DNA of 64,000 bases from Platerodrilus igneus (Eukaryota > Arthropoda > Insecta > Coleoptera > Lycidae): assembly GCA_036346225.1 (NCBI GenBank), contig JARFIW010001491.1, positions 3,596,001-3,660,000 on the forward strand, read 5' to 3'. How positions within the stretch are numbered: the first letter of the stretch is position 1; the number at the start of each line of letters is the position of its first letter. Below, piece by piece: positions 25,301 to 40,300 of the stretch. The position numbers were made by a program, and so were the translations under genes. The notes under the pieces are model-generated. The model searched no databases. It was not told where the DNA came from and saw nothing but the letters and a program-made list of their open reading frames with translations.

Positions 25301-28300
25301 TGTGGCTTAGAACACATTAGAATTTTATATAGTTGCAAAATTTATTAGTGTATTTATGGCCTATCTATTTATAAATCATTTGTGCATAAGCAAGAAAATA
25401 GCTTTATTAAAAAACATAGTATTTTATTCAAAAAATTATTACTAAATTTATAACACAAATTAATAAAAAATATCAAGTTCACTTAGTAACGGTCTTTAAT
25501 AAGCTTGTCTCCTAGTTCATCGATGGCTGTTTAGAAGTTTGTAGTCCATCATAGAATGGGTGATAGATAGGAGGGATGAATCGTAGAAGCTTTAAGTTTT
25601 TCTTCTCATTTTCTTTCTATAGGTTTGTCATGAGGATACAATAATTCTAAGGATTACAAGAATTCTACTGGACATGTCACCTTACATTTTGCCACATTGA
25701 CTATGTAGAAAAACACTTCCGTAGAGTTGGAATATTTGAACCGAAAACTAATGTTTATTTTCAAAGATATACCTCAGCCACTGTATTTTCATTTCCTCTA
25801 CTTTAGATCCATTCACACTAATTTTCTGGTTAGTTATTGCAACCTCCAATTGTTTTATAGAAATACATTTTTCTGTTTCAACTGTTTGAAACTGGTTTTT
25901 TTTCCATGCAGACTTAACTATTGTTAGACAGTGACAAGGAACAAAAACGTCTTTCTTTTTCTACAATGTCAAAGTCCTGGTCACATGGCAGATGTGTGTT
26001 CTGACACAAAAAATTTGTTACCTATTTCATTAACAGTAAATTCAGATGAAATTGTAATGAAGTTACAAATTAGTGCCATCTTAATACGAGGTTTGTTCAA
26101 TTGAAACCCTTCTTTGGTTCAGGAAAAATTTATTGACAACTAAATTTACAAATAATTACCACTACGATTAAGGCACATATCCCATAGTTTTGTCAATCTA
26201 TGTATGCCCTGCTTAAAGAAATCTTGTGGCCGCTGCTCGAAGAATTCTTTCACGGTGTTTTGTACTTCTTCGTCCGACTGAAAACGGTTATCTTTTAACG
26301 CTTTTTTCAGTGGCCCAAAGATGTGAAAATTGCAAGACGATAAATCGGGACTATAAGGTGGATGCTTTAATTCCTCCATTTCTTTCACTACATTAGCAAC
26401 ATGAGGTCGAGCATGGTCGTGAAGCAGAATGACACCACGTGAAAGCTTCTCTAGACGTTTTCGTCTTACTGTTTGATGGAGCTTGTTCAAAGTTTATTAT
26501 ACAGGTTCTGTAAATTCTATCAACAAGGGTCCTTCATGGTCGAAAAAAAAGTCAACATGACCTTACGGGCAGAAGGTTGAACTTTAAAGTTCTTTGGTGG
26601 CGGAGAATTTGTGTTTCCATTGCATCGTTGAAAGCTGACTGGATGGTTCAAAATAATGACACCAAGATTCGTCGCCAGCAATTATTGACGAGAGAAAATC
26701 GTTACCATTTTGTCTGTATTCCGTGAGGTGTTACGAAGATAAGTCCATTTGCAAGCTTTTTTTGGTTTTCTGACAAAATTCGAGGAACTCATTGCAGACA
26801 AACTTTACTGTAGCCTAGTTTGTGTACGATGCTATGAACAGATCCGATACTCACACCAACATTTTCTGAAATTATTCTGAATGAAACTCGACGATTTTCT
26901 TTAATCAGATTTTGCACACATGCCATATTCCTGTATGTTGATGCAGCACACATTGCACCTGGTCGCGGCTTATCATTCGTCCCTTCGCGTTCATTCTTAA
27001 ATTTTCGACACCATTCCTTGACAGTTGGATATGCAAAACATGCGTTTTCATACACTGCTTGCATTCATGTATGAATTTCCAATGGTTGCAAACCTTCAGC
27101 ACACAGAAATTGAATGACCGCACGCTGATCACATTTGGTCGGATTGTTAACAACAAACATCATTTCAAAGTCACAATACTTAAATCGCTGGCAAACATAT
27201 ACGAGAGAAATTGACCTGTGGGAAGTTTACAAACACCACTAATGTTGCAAAACGTCAGTTGAGTGATTACAATTGTTTCCAAGGCTAACCTGACCAAAGA
27301 GTTTCAATTGAACAAGCCTCGTGTTTCCCTAATTTTACCCAAGCAGTATGCCCATAATTGCCACTTGTAATAAGTTATACCCGTTGAAAGCTTGGGGTGG
27401 ACAAAGTTTCTATCACGCTATTGCAGCTGTTTCATTTTCTTCTAGTGTTGCTTTTTCTGCATCGATTTTGATATCCTTCCTTGCTTGCTTGCTCTGCTTT
27501 GAGTAAGTGCAACTCTTTTTTAACCTCAAAAGATTTTTCTTCCCCATCAGCTTATTGTTAAATTCGGCAGCTATCAGTTATTAGTGTCTGGAAATGAAGG
27601 TATGGGTGTTGAAAATATTTCTAAACATGTAATTGTTAACAGGTGACTCTGATTGTTTCTTGTAGAAGTTTTCCATATATGCTGGTTTTACTTTGTCAAT
27701 TGAAACAGTGATTTTCTTGGCTTGTTTTTCGATGATGACAGTTTTATCGTCCAATCGAATAACTTTGTATTATCCTTTATACGTTCGTTGTAAGGCACTT
27801 TTGTTTCCTCCGCAGTGTAAAAAAATGTGGCTTGATTGTTTCAAGTCTTTGAATATGAAAGATTGCCTGCGGTTATGGTTTGTACCTTGGAGTGGTTGTA
27901 GTCATTGGAAGTGGTAACGCAGCTGTTTTACAAGTGCTTCAGGTTGTAGTTGTTCCTTCTGCTTGCTAAAACTTGCAAGGAATTTTCCTGGTAGGCGTAG
28001 TGTTTTGCCGAAGGCGAGTTCTGCTGATGTAGCGTTCAAATCTTCCTTCCAAGCATTTCGTATTCTGAGTAGACCTAGGGGTAATGCTTGTGTCCATTGC
28101 TCGGTTTCGTGGCATATCAGTGCAGTTTTTTAAATCCGATCAAGATTTCTAGCTCTTTAAATAGTTGTGATTCAAATTGTGACCTTGATCTGTTGTGATT
28201 CTGAGTGGTACGCCAAATCGTATGATCCATAGTTCGATGAATGCTTTGGCTACCATTTCAGCTTCAATGTTTTGCAGAGGTGTTGCTTCTGGCCATCTGG

Positions 28301-31300
28301 TAAAGAGGTCGATACATGTAAGTTTATATCGGTTGCCATCTATTATAGGCAATGGTTCGACAATATCTATGTGTACGGGTTTGAATTTTGCAGATGGTAG
28401 TTTGAAATTTTGTATGTTTGAAATCACATGTCTTGTGACTTTGGATTTCTGGCATTGCATGCAACTTTGTGCCCAGAGGCGGCAGTCTGACTTGATGCCA
28501 GGTCAAACGAATTTTTGGGTTGGTTGCCTTTATTCCTGGGTGTGCTAAGTTGTGCATGCTTGCGAAAGCTTCTTTTGTTTGAGCATGTAAGGCCCTGTAG
28601 TCGCCACAGGATTGCCACTCTTTGTTCTGCTTTGCTACTAAATGTAGGGGAGATGCCCAGGTGATTTGGATGGGCGTGCAATTCCTAACTGAACCATTGT
28701 AGTAAATTCGTCTTAGCGATTTTGAGTTTGTCAGGTGCCAATCTACATGGACGACAGTATACGGGTGGCCCTTGTGTTGTTAGGATGTGATGTTCGGTAC
28801 AGTGTTTTGCTAGTTTGGGAAGGTCGCTCGGACGCATGATGTCGGGGTATTTGGTTAGGATTTGTTGGTGTTTCATTTTGGATACTGTGACTGATATCAC
28901 ACTAGACGTATTACCGGCTGATTGAATGTTGGTTGAGAGTTTTGTCTGTGAGTCCGACGAGTCTCTTGTTTCTTCGTCAATGAATAATTCGTAGTGTGCA
29001 AAGAAATCCATACCGATGATTGGTTTTTTAACTTTGGCAATGACGAATTGCCACGTGAATAGTCGCCTAATATGCTGGTGGTGCTTCTGCCTCAGGTGTG
29101 AATCAAAGCATATTTGTATGTAATTAGCACATTTCTCTCTTTTTATGCTCGGACAATCAGATTTTGTTGTTAGTCGACAGTCATTGTTGTGGAGGCGGCT
29201 CTGAGGCATAGTTGGTATGTGTATGACTACTACGCCCAAGGTCCCGAGTTCAAATCTCGATACAGTTCGCTTGAAAAATGTTAGGCGAGCATTTTTCACA
29301 AAAATGCACCCTCGTTTGGATGAGAGGTAAAATGGAGGTCTCGTGTGTGAGAGTTGTCATGAACGTTAAAGATCCCTATCTTGCTTGGAACAGTAAGGGT
29401 TTGGCAAAATTCCAAATTTTTCAGGTAAAAAAAACTCACTTCCTGGTCAATGTAGTACCTTCGGGTGGAGCATTGGAAAATCACATGTAAGTCATTGTTG
29501 TGGGGTTTATTAGTGTTTATGATAGGGATACTCTCTTTATAGCATTTAAAGGTAAGACATTTTGTTTTTCAAAGTTCACTGTTGATCTATTATACTTGAA
29601 CCATCTGAATATGTTGTGCAGGTCTTTTTCTATTATATCCAATATTATTATCCCATCTATCGTATACGAAAAGTACAGTACCGTCTGCATAAGATGTGAT
29701 TTTACCATTTGCTTGTAAAATGGTAGATCATTTATGCAGATGATGAACAGTAGAGGTTCTAAAATGGTGCCCGTGGCACACCATGTTCCACAGTCAGCCA
29801 TTCATTGACTGCTTCATTCATTTTTACTTACTGTTTTCGGCCCAGTAGAAAGGACTATAAAATTTGTATATGTTGCCGCCTTAAGCCAAGTTTTTCTAAA
29901 TTAATTAATAATGTTCATAGTATCAAAGGCTTTAGTTAAATCTATAAAAACTCCCAGAGAGCCGTGCATGATCAAGCAATTTATAACTAGATTTGTTAAG
30001 ATGGCAATTGCTTGTTTTGTGAATTTTTCCTACATGTAACTAAATTGCATAGGGAAAGTGTATTCATGTTATTCAGAAAGCTGATCATTCTTGTTTTTGT
30101 ACAGTGTTCAAATATTTTTGACAGTGAAGGAAATAGGCATATAATTATGCATTGTTTCTTTGTTCTCACTTTTATGAATGGGATTATTATAGCCTTTTTG
30201 AATTTTTTCTGACACCTGCCATTGGTGTAGATTACATTTATTAGGTGCGTAATTGATTGTAGAACAACTTGTGAAGTCTCTTTTAGGAGTTTGGGAGTAA
30301 TTTGATCAGAATCAGGCGCTCGGTGTTGTTTCCAGGATTGTATTACTTTTCCGACTTCATCTTTAGGAACTGATGATAGATACATGGACTTGGATATATC
30401 TGGTTGATTAATTGGCTTATATTTATTTGTTTTTATTTTCTCTATTCGAGTTCTGCATATGCTTATGCAAATGCTTCGTTAAGCTTGTTAGAGATTTCAA
30501 AGGGATTAGTGATTATTTTGTTTTCAATCCTTATATGGATGTGTAAGGTTCTTTTGATTTTTATTTTTGTTGATGTTTCATTACTAACATCCCACATCTC
30601 TGATTGGTTCATATTACCAGCTAGCAATCTATCTTTGTAGAATTGATTTTAGTTTTACTTATGAGATGTCAAATAGTTTCTATATTTTGTGTAAGATCTG
30701 CATCCTTGGGGTATTGTCCAAGTAACTTCCATAAAGCATTATTGGTCTTGTTATCTGGTTGTTATCCATGTCATTCCTCTTTTATTTGCATCCTAATTGT
30801 TGTGGGAGGTTCTGCATATGAAGATAGTTTCGGTGGAAAAATAGCAAGTTTTATATTCAGATTGTTGTTGTTAAGTACTCTGAGCCATTGTTCTTTGGAT
30901 AGCAGTTCTCTTAGTTTATTAAGTGATAGGTACTTAAATGTTTGAGTGTGCTTCTTCCTTTGATTTTATTTGTAAAATAATGGTACAATTGTCAGTGGGA
31001 TCTATTCTTAGAGGTCGATCGTAGATACTGCATTAAGTCTGTAATTAATCTTATGAAATATCTATGCAAGAGTTACTCTGCGCTTGTATCTTAATGTGCT
31101 TGTAATTGTGTTTATGAATCTCTATGCGTACATTATGTTTAAGTAAGTGTCAGAGACATATCTGTGTTTGGAAATTTCTATGTTTATGTCGCCTAATATG
31201 TGATTTTCTTCTTTAGCATAAGCACTGAGATGGTTTTCAAGGTGTTCTAGGAAGTTTTCTGACATGAAATCTGTGTGGCAGTAATTGCTAATAGTTTGCG

Positions 31301-34300
31301 TAGGTGATTGGAGTTTAACTTTTACTGGTTTTTAAATGACTTATTAAAAGTATCTGATAATGATGTATCAATTTACTTTTTATGTATAGAACAGTAGCGT
31401 TATGTTCGCGTGTTTTCTTCATTATAAATTAAACTATAACCTGGTATGTTATAAGATATCGGTGTTAGTGATATTTTGTGTTTCTGTGCATATGATTGTA
31501 TCAAATAGATTACGGTACTATTATGGCAATAATATACACATGTCATCAAAATGCTTATTGATGCTTCTTAGTTATGTGTATTATTGAAAATGATTTCAAA
31601 ATTGCCAATAGCTTTTCTTTGCATTGTAGATTTGAGTCAATTTCTAAGCAGTTCTTATTGAGGCTATTATTTTTCTTAAATATTTATACATATCTGATTT
31701 TCGAAATGACTAAGTTAGTGTAATATTTCATTGTCGGCCATTTGCTGTCAGGTCATGTGTTTAATATCATACTTTTTCATATTTTTTATTAGCTTGTAAA
31801 CAGTTTATATAATGTTCAGCAGTTTTTTATGTTCATTTTCATCGTATTTATCTGAACAGTATACACAGCTTTGCTTATACATACAGTTTTTGATTAATGT
31901 CTATATCTGTTACACTTACAGCATTGAATTATGTTAAGTCTTCATAGAGGCTACATAGTTGCCATCCTATGTAAATTTTTTTGTTGTCCGCGAGGTTTCT
32001 ATAATTATTGGGGTAAGTTTCAATGAAAGCTGTGTGTCTTTTTAGAATTTATGTCATTAATATGGACAACATTCAAGACCTTTTTTTATCATCAATATTG
32101 TTTTGGGTTATTGTGGTTTCTTCTAATAAACCTTTATCATATTCAGTATGAATACTGACCGCTTTGTTACTGGAGTTTTTCAATTCCTCCTTTGTAACTT
32201 TATATTTGTGCCCGAGTGTTGTCTGTAATTATTCTTTGTGGTGTTTCACGTTAGATACTTTTACACATTTTAGTACCAATTCTCCATCTCCGGTTTCTTT
32301 TACCTTATAACTTCCAATTCTCAGTTGGTCTAGTTCTACTTTTAGACGAAGATCAGTTATGTCTGGACAGGATTGAGGTACCTTGAGTTTTATCATGATG
32401 TTTGGCATATTTATGTCTGGTTTTGTGAATTTTGAATCATCTTTCTTTACTCTGATAGCAAATGTAGTTTGCGATTTATTTTAATGCTGTGATGAAGTTT
32501 CTAATTTTTGTAGGATTTTTTTAGTAACATTATTATTTCATCTTTCTTTTTAATTATTATGTTTTTGTCCTCTATAGTTTCTCTTGGTGTTTTAAAAGCG
32601 TCATAGACTTAACAGTCCAAGCAACAAATTTCATGCGCCAGGAGTTTAGTTTTAACATCTTTATTTCTGAGAATGTTAGCCTTCCACATGGTTAACATAT
32701 ACATCTACTTCAAACATCACATTTGACTATTTCTTGAGATGGGTTGGCTCTACACCCTAAGTACTATCAATGTGCTCACTTTCAGGAATAAAAACTTTGT
32801 AGGGGGAATACCAAATTACAACTTTAATTTGCAGAGCACGTGCTATTCGTGTATGTAACCTCAAAATAACTTGTCGTATTCTTTTTCTAACACTCTTCGA
32901 CTCTGCATAAGCAAACATGTTGCTTTATTTATGGCCTCACGTTTCGATTCCGATTCGCTAGATAATGCTGGCTGAGATTCAGGCTCGTCGTCTGTACTAA
33001 GTGGATCCGAGATATTAGATGGACTATCTGAAGTCAGCAGATACGACAGTTTTAAACACCTAAATACAATCTAACCTTAAAATTAAACTATGTTGTACTA
33101 AAGAAAATAAAACTTTCCACGGTTAAATATTTAACCACACAACACACATTTATGCATCATATAGATGTCTACATTTTCGTGGATAAAAGTGCACTTTGTT
33201 GCAACTTAACAGCTTATGAACATGTCATCAAGTTTGAATCCTTGGAACATAATGTAAACATCATTATGTATCACATTACATGCATATTCGCCGTGAGCTT
33301 TCTTAGCCCTACATTCAAGATTATTGTTCAATGTGTATTGTCACTTTACACAGAGAGGAGAATTTTTTATAATATAGCTTTACAAAGTATGCTATCCGCG
33401 TCTGTCCAGTGGAGAGTCCGTTCAGGGGAAAACAACATAAATACGTGTTACATTCACTGTATCAGGACTGTGATATCTTGTCCGCTTAATGAAAATGTCC
33501 TCTTATTAGAAGTGTCTGCCAAGGGAGATTCGACTGTTTTTTGATATAACATGTCCCATACCTAGAATGAATAATCAACCTTGAAAAATGTATTATTGTG
33601 CATGGAAGCTTGAGGCAATTCGTATATATTTTACAAGTGGGAAACAAATAGCATTTATTAAAAGTTTATGAATTTAAATAAACTATTGTTAGAAAGACAA
33701 AGCATATTCTGTGCCAAGGTTATTTTTCACTTTATAAAAACCAACAACAATTGTAATATAAATTAGTGTTAAAAATAACCTTTTATGCTTAAAAATAAAT
33801 GACAATGAAAAACAAAATTGAACAAAAAAGCCGAAGCAAAATAGTGAAAATGTAATCCCTTAAAGGTTTTATTTATTGAATGCTCAAAATTTTCACCATT
33901 TTGACATAAGCAAAGAATTACTCTTTCAGCAGTTGTTTTGATGTCACTTTCATTATTTCAGAGTTTAAACTTTAAAGAGCTCAACAAATCCTATTTTTAT
34001 AGTTTTTTGCTGTTGTTGCTGCTACCTCGTAAATCTTATTCTTAAGAAATCCTTAAAGAAAGTAATCCAGCGGTGCCAAATCTAGGGATCAATCAGGCCG
34101 TACGACAAGACCGTTGTTACCAATCCAACTATCTGCGAAGATATTGTATAAGGCACCACTTGCATTTTGTTTGTTGCGAATGGAAGCACAATCTTGCTGC
34201 AAACCAATTTCTTGGTATTCTGCTAATGGTAGAACATCCACATAAATAGTCTCAAAATTAACGATTAAGCTTAAATATCGTTCGCCTGTTAGATTTTCTT

Positions 34301-37300
34301 TATAAAATATGGGTCGAACAACCACATTATTCTTAAGTCTACATCTGACATTAAATGACCAACATATTTTGAAATTTTTATTTTATATTAGGTATGGATT
34401 TTAATTGCTCCAGAAATGTACGTTATGGCGGTTAAACATACTATTTTTTTTTTAGGAAACCGCTCTTATTGGAGACCAAAATATTTGCTTAAAAATATCA
34501 GGATTTTCTGGAAATTTAATTATAACCCATTGGCAAAACTGAATTCTTCTTAAAGAATCATTTCTATGAAATTCTTGAACTAAGGTGTATTTGTTTGGAT
34601 GCATGTTATGCTTTTTCATGATTTTTCAGTGTTACTGTTGATTCTGCACTGATGCAACTTGTCGCGTAGAAGTATCAGGATTATCATCAACGAAGGCCAT
34701 CACTATTGTTTCAACGTTTTTGTCAATAACTGCACTGTCACTTGTTTTTTATTAATTTTAAACGACCTAATAGTCTTTTTGTGTTTTTAAAAATAATGTG
34801 CAGATTTTAGCGAGAGCGTTTGGTCTTAAACGAATACCTTGTTGATGCTATGCTATGATACTTTAGTTATTTTGCGACTGTTTGGTTACATTTAGTTTGT
34901 TAGGTGGTAAGGATGATTGGAATAAAAATTTCAATAAAAGATTAAATATTACTTCACTTCAGTGATGACTGTAATCTAATTTACTGTACAGTTCGCGTGT
35001 TTTAAATTTATGGTTGATTTAATTAAATATTGATTGCACCAGTTTAGCTGTTTATTTATGCTTCATGTACAAGACACAACAGTTGAAAATTGATAAATAG
35101 TTTCACTTTAATTTCTATCTTAATCATTATACATAACTATTGGTTCAAACGAATCATAATTATTTAATTGTTGAAGAGCCATTATAATAAGCTGTTTGAT
35201 ATGTATGATTGAGAACAAATGAGTAAGTGTTGATAAAGTCATAGCTGGGCATGATATGCTACAGAGTCGCCTCTATGCATGCATGCACATTAGTGCATTT
35301 TTCAAAGGTTTTTTTTTCATTTCAGGTATAGGGACATGTTATATCAAAATTTTGCATTTTTGAAAGCTTTCAGATGCAATAGTTAAAATACCCATCTAAA
35401 TTTAAAAAAAATGTTTTTCCTGTAAAGCTACTGAAAAATTTTCAGAACTGTTTTTAGAAAAGATTTTGGTTCATAAGCCTTAAATAGTATTTAGAAAGAA
35501 TGTGAGTGGATTGTAGCTTAAATCATGCATAAAATCCATATTAATAAAATATTTTAAGTTTATAAGGTATTAATTTACAAAGTTGATATCTCTATTTTCA
35601 ATTCATTTTTATATTGTATTCAAAAACAAAGTTAGTTAATGAAATATCAATTGCAAATGCACTTTACGAGAAAACTTAATTTAAGCAACTGCATAAAAAT
35701 AACAAAAATACATTTGTAGTTGTTGCTGCTAAGGCTGTGTCCAGATTTAAGTTCTTCCTATTAACATAGTATAATATGGTTGACGCCAAGACTGTGCATT
35801 TGCTGATCTACGACTTTCTCTAAAATTATTGATAGCTCTAGGAAAATGCTTTATATCTTTAACTTATTCAGGAGAAAGCACTTTAGCTATAATGGTATGA
35901 TTTAAAAATTCTTTAAGATTTATCGGGGCCATAGATTGCCGCATGTGATTATGAAATTACCAGGCACTATTCAAGCAGTAGGATACAGTTACAGAATCTT
36001 GAAAGACTTGAGTTATTTGAATAGAAATTTTTGAAGTCAAATGGCACTCTACTTACATTTATTGTGAAGTTTTATAGGAAAAAGCAACATTGCCAATTGA
36101 ATTTTATTTCCAAATTCATTTCGATTATTGTAAAATTTAGTGCTCATAACTAATCTGCTTTTATTTAATTAGTCACGCATAAAATTATAATAATCGTAAT
36201 ATATAATATGCCTATAAGTTAGTTTTATTCAAAAAAATACATATTGTAACCTTTCTAATTATTTATCTTTCTAAAAAAATCATTGAGGTTAAGATTTTCA
36301 TGCTAAAATAGACATGAACTGCACTCTTATCTCAAGGCCTGCGGTGGGTTCTTTGAATTGTTATTCCTACTAGTAAAACCATACACTTGATTTAATCCAA
36401 GTTCAATAAACAATAACACATTGCCACTATTTAAGGTGAGTAAAAAATATTTTATTAATAATTCTGTAATCAATGTTATTTACAACCAAATTTATACAAA
36501 AATAAGTGTTTTGTTTTTTGCAATATTCACAGAGGAAAATGTTGCCAATTGAACAATAAAATTAAAAAAAGAATTGCTGCTATGCAAACGGCATAAACAA
36601 ATTGCTAAATATTTTAGTTTGGAATGAAGTTGTCGTGTTTTTAAGTGAGCTCGTTTTAATTGTTTGACGTGTACAAACTTGAAGTCCCTACGTTAGTAAT
36701 AATTTAGCAAAAATTAGGTTAATGAAATTTCATGTGCTGTTTTAAAAATTTTACAGTCAGTTTTAACTACGCATTAAATTAAAATTTTGCTATTATAAGA
36801 AGAATGTGTGGTAGGTAGATAATTGTTGTCACCTGATAAATAAGTTGAATAGTGATGTTACCTAGTGAGCCTCAACCAGAACTTCCTATTATTGATCGAC
36901 CAAGGACAACACCTGTGCAAATAAAAGCTTCAAAAGCACCATTGAACAGCATGCTCAATTAACGGCTTTCAATAATTTTTGATTCCATCGCCAAAACGTA
37001 TTTTTGTGGATTCCAGGCGAAATAACTTCTTAAATGGTAGATTTGTTGTACTGACAGCTGCTAACAATAAACTTCAGAAATGATGGCGGCATTGCAGGGT
37101 GTAGTCAGAATGGCAACGTAGTGATTAGAATTCATCATGTACATATTCTAATTAAAAAATACGCATTTTTGGATACAATAGTAAATAAGACAGGATCGAA
37201 ATTATCTCCACGTGCTCTCGGGAATAAGTTAGTGCTGCGTGATTCTCGCCATAATTTGGTGCTTCTCGCAATAATTTAATGTCATGCGAATCCGTAACTG

Positions 37301-40300
37301 AATTCCATTTTTGTGAATCCATAACTAAATTGCTGAAGTGAAAAACCCTCATCAGATCTAACAATTTCAAATTAATAAAAGCGAATTTAACTTACCTGCT
37401 TTCGGCTTTGCACATTATAGCAACGTGAACAAACTACTTGTGAGCACCAAAGTACTTGATGCTTTTTCAGGCCAAGCTCAACTTCACAAGCTGAAGACCC
37501 ATTTTGGTGCAGTGCTTAAATCAAAAAGGAAGACAAAATTTGCATATCTAACAAAGTAGATAATATCCCTCCTAAGCACAGATGGTTTCTAAAATGTTGT
37601 TTTCAACTAAACACGTTTCTACGAGGTCTGTATGTATGTATGGTAGTGTATCTATCAGAATAAATAGAATACATTGCCTAACCAACAGTATTGGTAACAG
37701 AAAAAATTTTAACTGTTACAATATGTATATTAATAAATACTTGGAAGGAAATTGTAAATTCTTAAATACACAAAGATTGTATTGGCGTTTTAACTCTGTT
37801 AAATTTAACTTGGCAACTGCACAGATTGGGCATATGTTAGAATAACATTATTCAAAATGAAAAAAGCACAAAATACTTTATATTAATAAACATGTTATAC
37901 TAAATAAATTAAATTCTGTCATATTATGTACGTATTAATATGGAAAAAGACATCTTAATTGAATCCTCGTGAAATATAAGTTAGGTTAATGCATTATAAT
38001 TTTATGATATTGTGGTAAGTGCAGAACTTTGTAACTACTACTTTGTAACTCTTTTGTGACGTGCGAAATTTTACTAAAATCAATAATTCAGTTTTAAACA
38101 TATGTGTAATATACTGAATGTTCTATGTAATATATCAACCTTCAAGATGCTCTTGGTAATTTGCCGAGTAATGTTGTATAATAAGGTGCATTATCTAACA
38201 TGATTATTGATGGTTTTTCTAAATTGTTTGACTTCAACCTACTGTAAAAATATATCCTCATTCATTTCACCATGATATTTGCTAGTATTCAATTTGGAAG
38301 CAGGATGCACCTTCTACAAAACCTTCCTTTGACCCAGCATGCACTACTACAAAGCGTTTTCTATCATACCCACATGGCTTCGTCACACTTCAAATAACCG
38401 TCTTACCATGACTTTATGGAATTTCCTTTTGAAAAGAGCCAAGGTTGGTGCATAAAAACGGCTTTTCGTTTTGTGTTGGAGTCTATATGTCTTTATATTC
38501 CCTTAGAAATTTAATTTGTCAGCTAGCAATATTTGGCTTTTCCAACAAAGCTCTGCAGTGTTCTTCTTTTTGCATTTAAATCCCATTTGAAATAATGTGT
38601 TTCAAACTCGTATTACTTAATGTAATATCCTTTTCTTGAAGCTCCACATTCAAGGAATGTACAGTCATAAACCTTTCTGCGAATAATAAACGTTACAGTA
38701 TCATTTACTTTTAAAGCTTTATTTTAAGCATGCATTGTACACAACGTATCTATGATGTTCATATGAATGCTTTCTGTAAGATCCATAGTTTTAGTTTTCT
38801 TCCGAGGTCTTCTTTTTCCATGACTGTACACAATTAGATTAACCATCTGCCGTGATTTAATGCAAGTAACTGTACTGGCACTAATTTGCAAAGGTAAGAG
38901 AGATATGGAGTTAATTAACATACACTTTGTTATGTAAAAATAGTTACCTCTTGTACAGCCTATACTGAACCTTAAGCCCCTTTCTTGTTTGAAATATGTG
39001 AATAAGGATAAACACTAATTGTTGAGTTTGTGCTCCCAAAGCTGTACCTTTGGCTGGCATCTTGCAATATTGAGTTTCAATAAAAAAACTATTTTTCACT
39101 AAATTGACAATGAATACAATGAAATAAGCAAACATGAGCAAGCTTATTAAAAATGATGAAAATAGGGTTATATTATAACAAGTTGGGCTATATTATTATT
39201 CATCATCATTATTAGGTTTTCGGTCCTGGAACTGGTTGGACGCGTACCCTCATTGTTTCCTATTCTGAGCTAACCTACACATTTCCCTGAAATTTCCACA
39301 GTCTGCATCTTTCACTATCTGTGCAATAGTTTGATCTAGGTCTACCTCTATCTCTACCTCTGCGTGTACTATATCCCGTAACTATTCCCCAAAAATGCCT
39401 TAGAACATATTCTACTCTTTCATTTCTCTTTTTTTTTTCCACAGATATCTTTATTCCTCTACTATTTCTATAACCTCTTTGTTATTAACTGTCTCTGACT
39501 ATGCTGTCATCCTCATACATCTGAAGCACAACATTCCAAAAGGCATCTACCATTTTTCTGGCTGGTTCTTCTACTGCCTCTATTTCATAGACGTTGAAAC
39601 GTTTTTCTTTTTCGCTCCCTAGCATTGGGCGCGTGTAACTTCTTCCTTTTCTTGAGCGCTAGTGTAACGTTTTCTTGTTCAAGCACGTTAGTCATGAGAA
39701 CATGATTGTAATAATTTGAACTAAGCGCGCTAAAAGCCTTCTGCTTCCTTCACAGAAAGTCGAAGAACGGGACATCTTCTGACATAGCTAGGGGCCTATT
39801 TTTGGGTAGGGCAATGAGAAATTTGGGGGGGGTCCGATTTTTGTTTCTAAGCAAAAACTAAACAAAGTTAAATGGGCGCCACCAAGTCCTAGGATAAACA
39901 AGTTAAGAGCAAAGCAATATTCTAAGGGCGGACGTGGAAGCCTACAGGTAAAAAGGAGCGCCTTCGTTAACAAAAACCTGTCATATAAAAATAAGACGCT
40001 ACTTCTGAAAGAAATCACAAAGGTTAAATAAAAAATATAGAACACAGTTTGTGTCCTTTAAAATAATTAATAATATGTAACCATTTAGTTATTGCTTTTT
40101 GTCACAAAAATTGTTAATCAGAAGTTCTACTTTTCTATTATTAGATTTGACACGTTTGACCAAAATAAAAGTTTAAATGTTGTATCTAATTGTATAATGT
40201 AGCAAAAAACTTTCTCTTCAATAATCATGCTTTTTAACATGTAAAATAACAACAATGATATTTATATAATGAAATCAAAATTGTTTTTTTAAAGCAAAAG

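Larger units (their letters stand above)
34871..38110. other. Intron sequence, mostly featureless
   Basis: AT-rich. Two unrecognised coding-like stretches are listed separately (36856-36963 and 37383-37556). No other support for genes or repeats. Confidence 0.45.
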
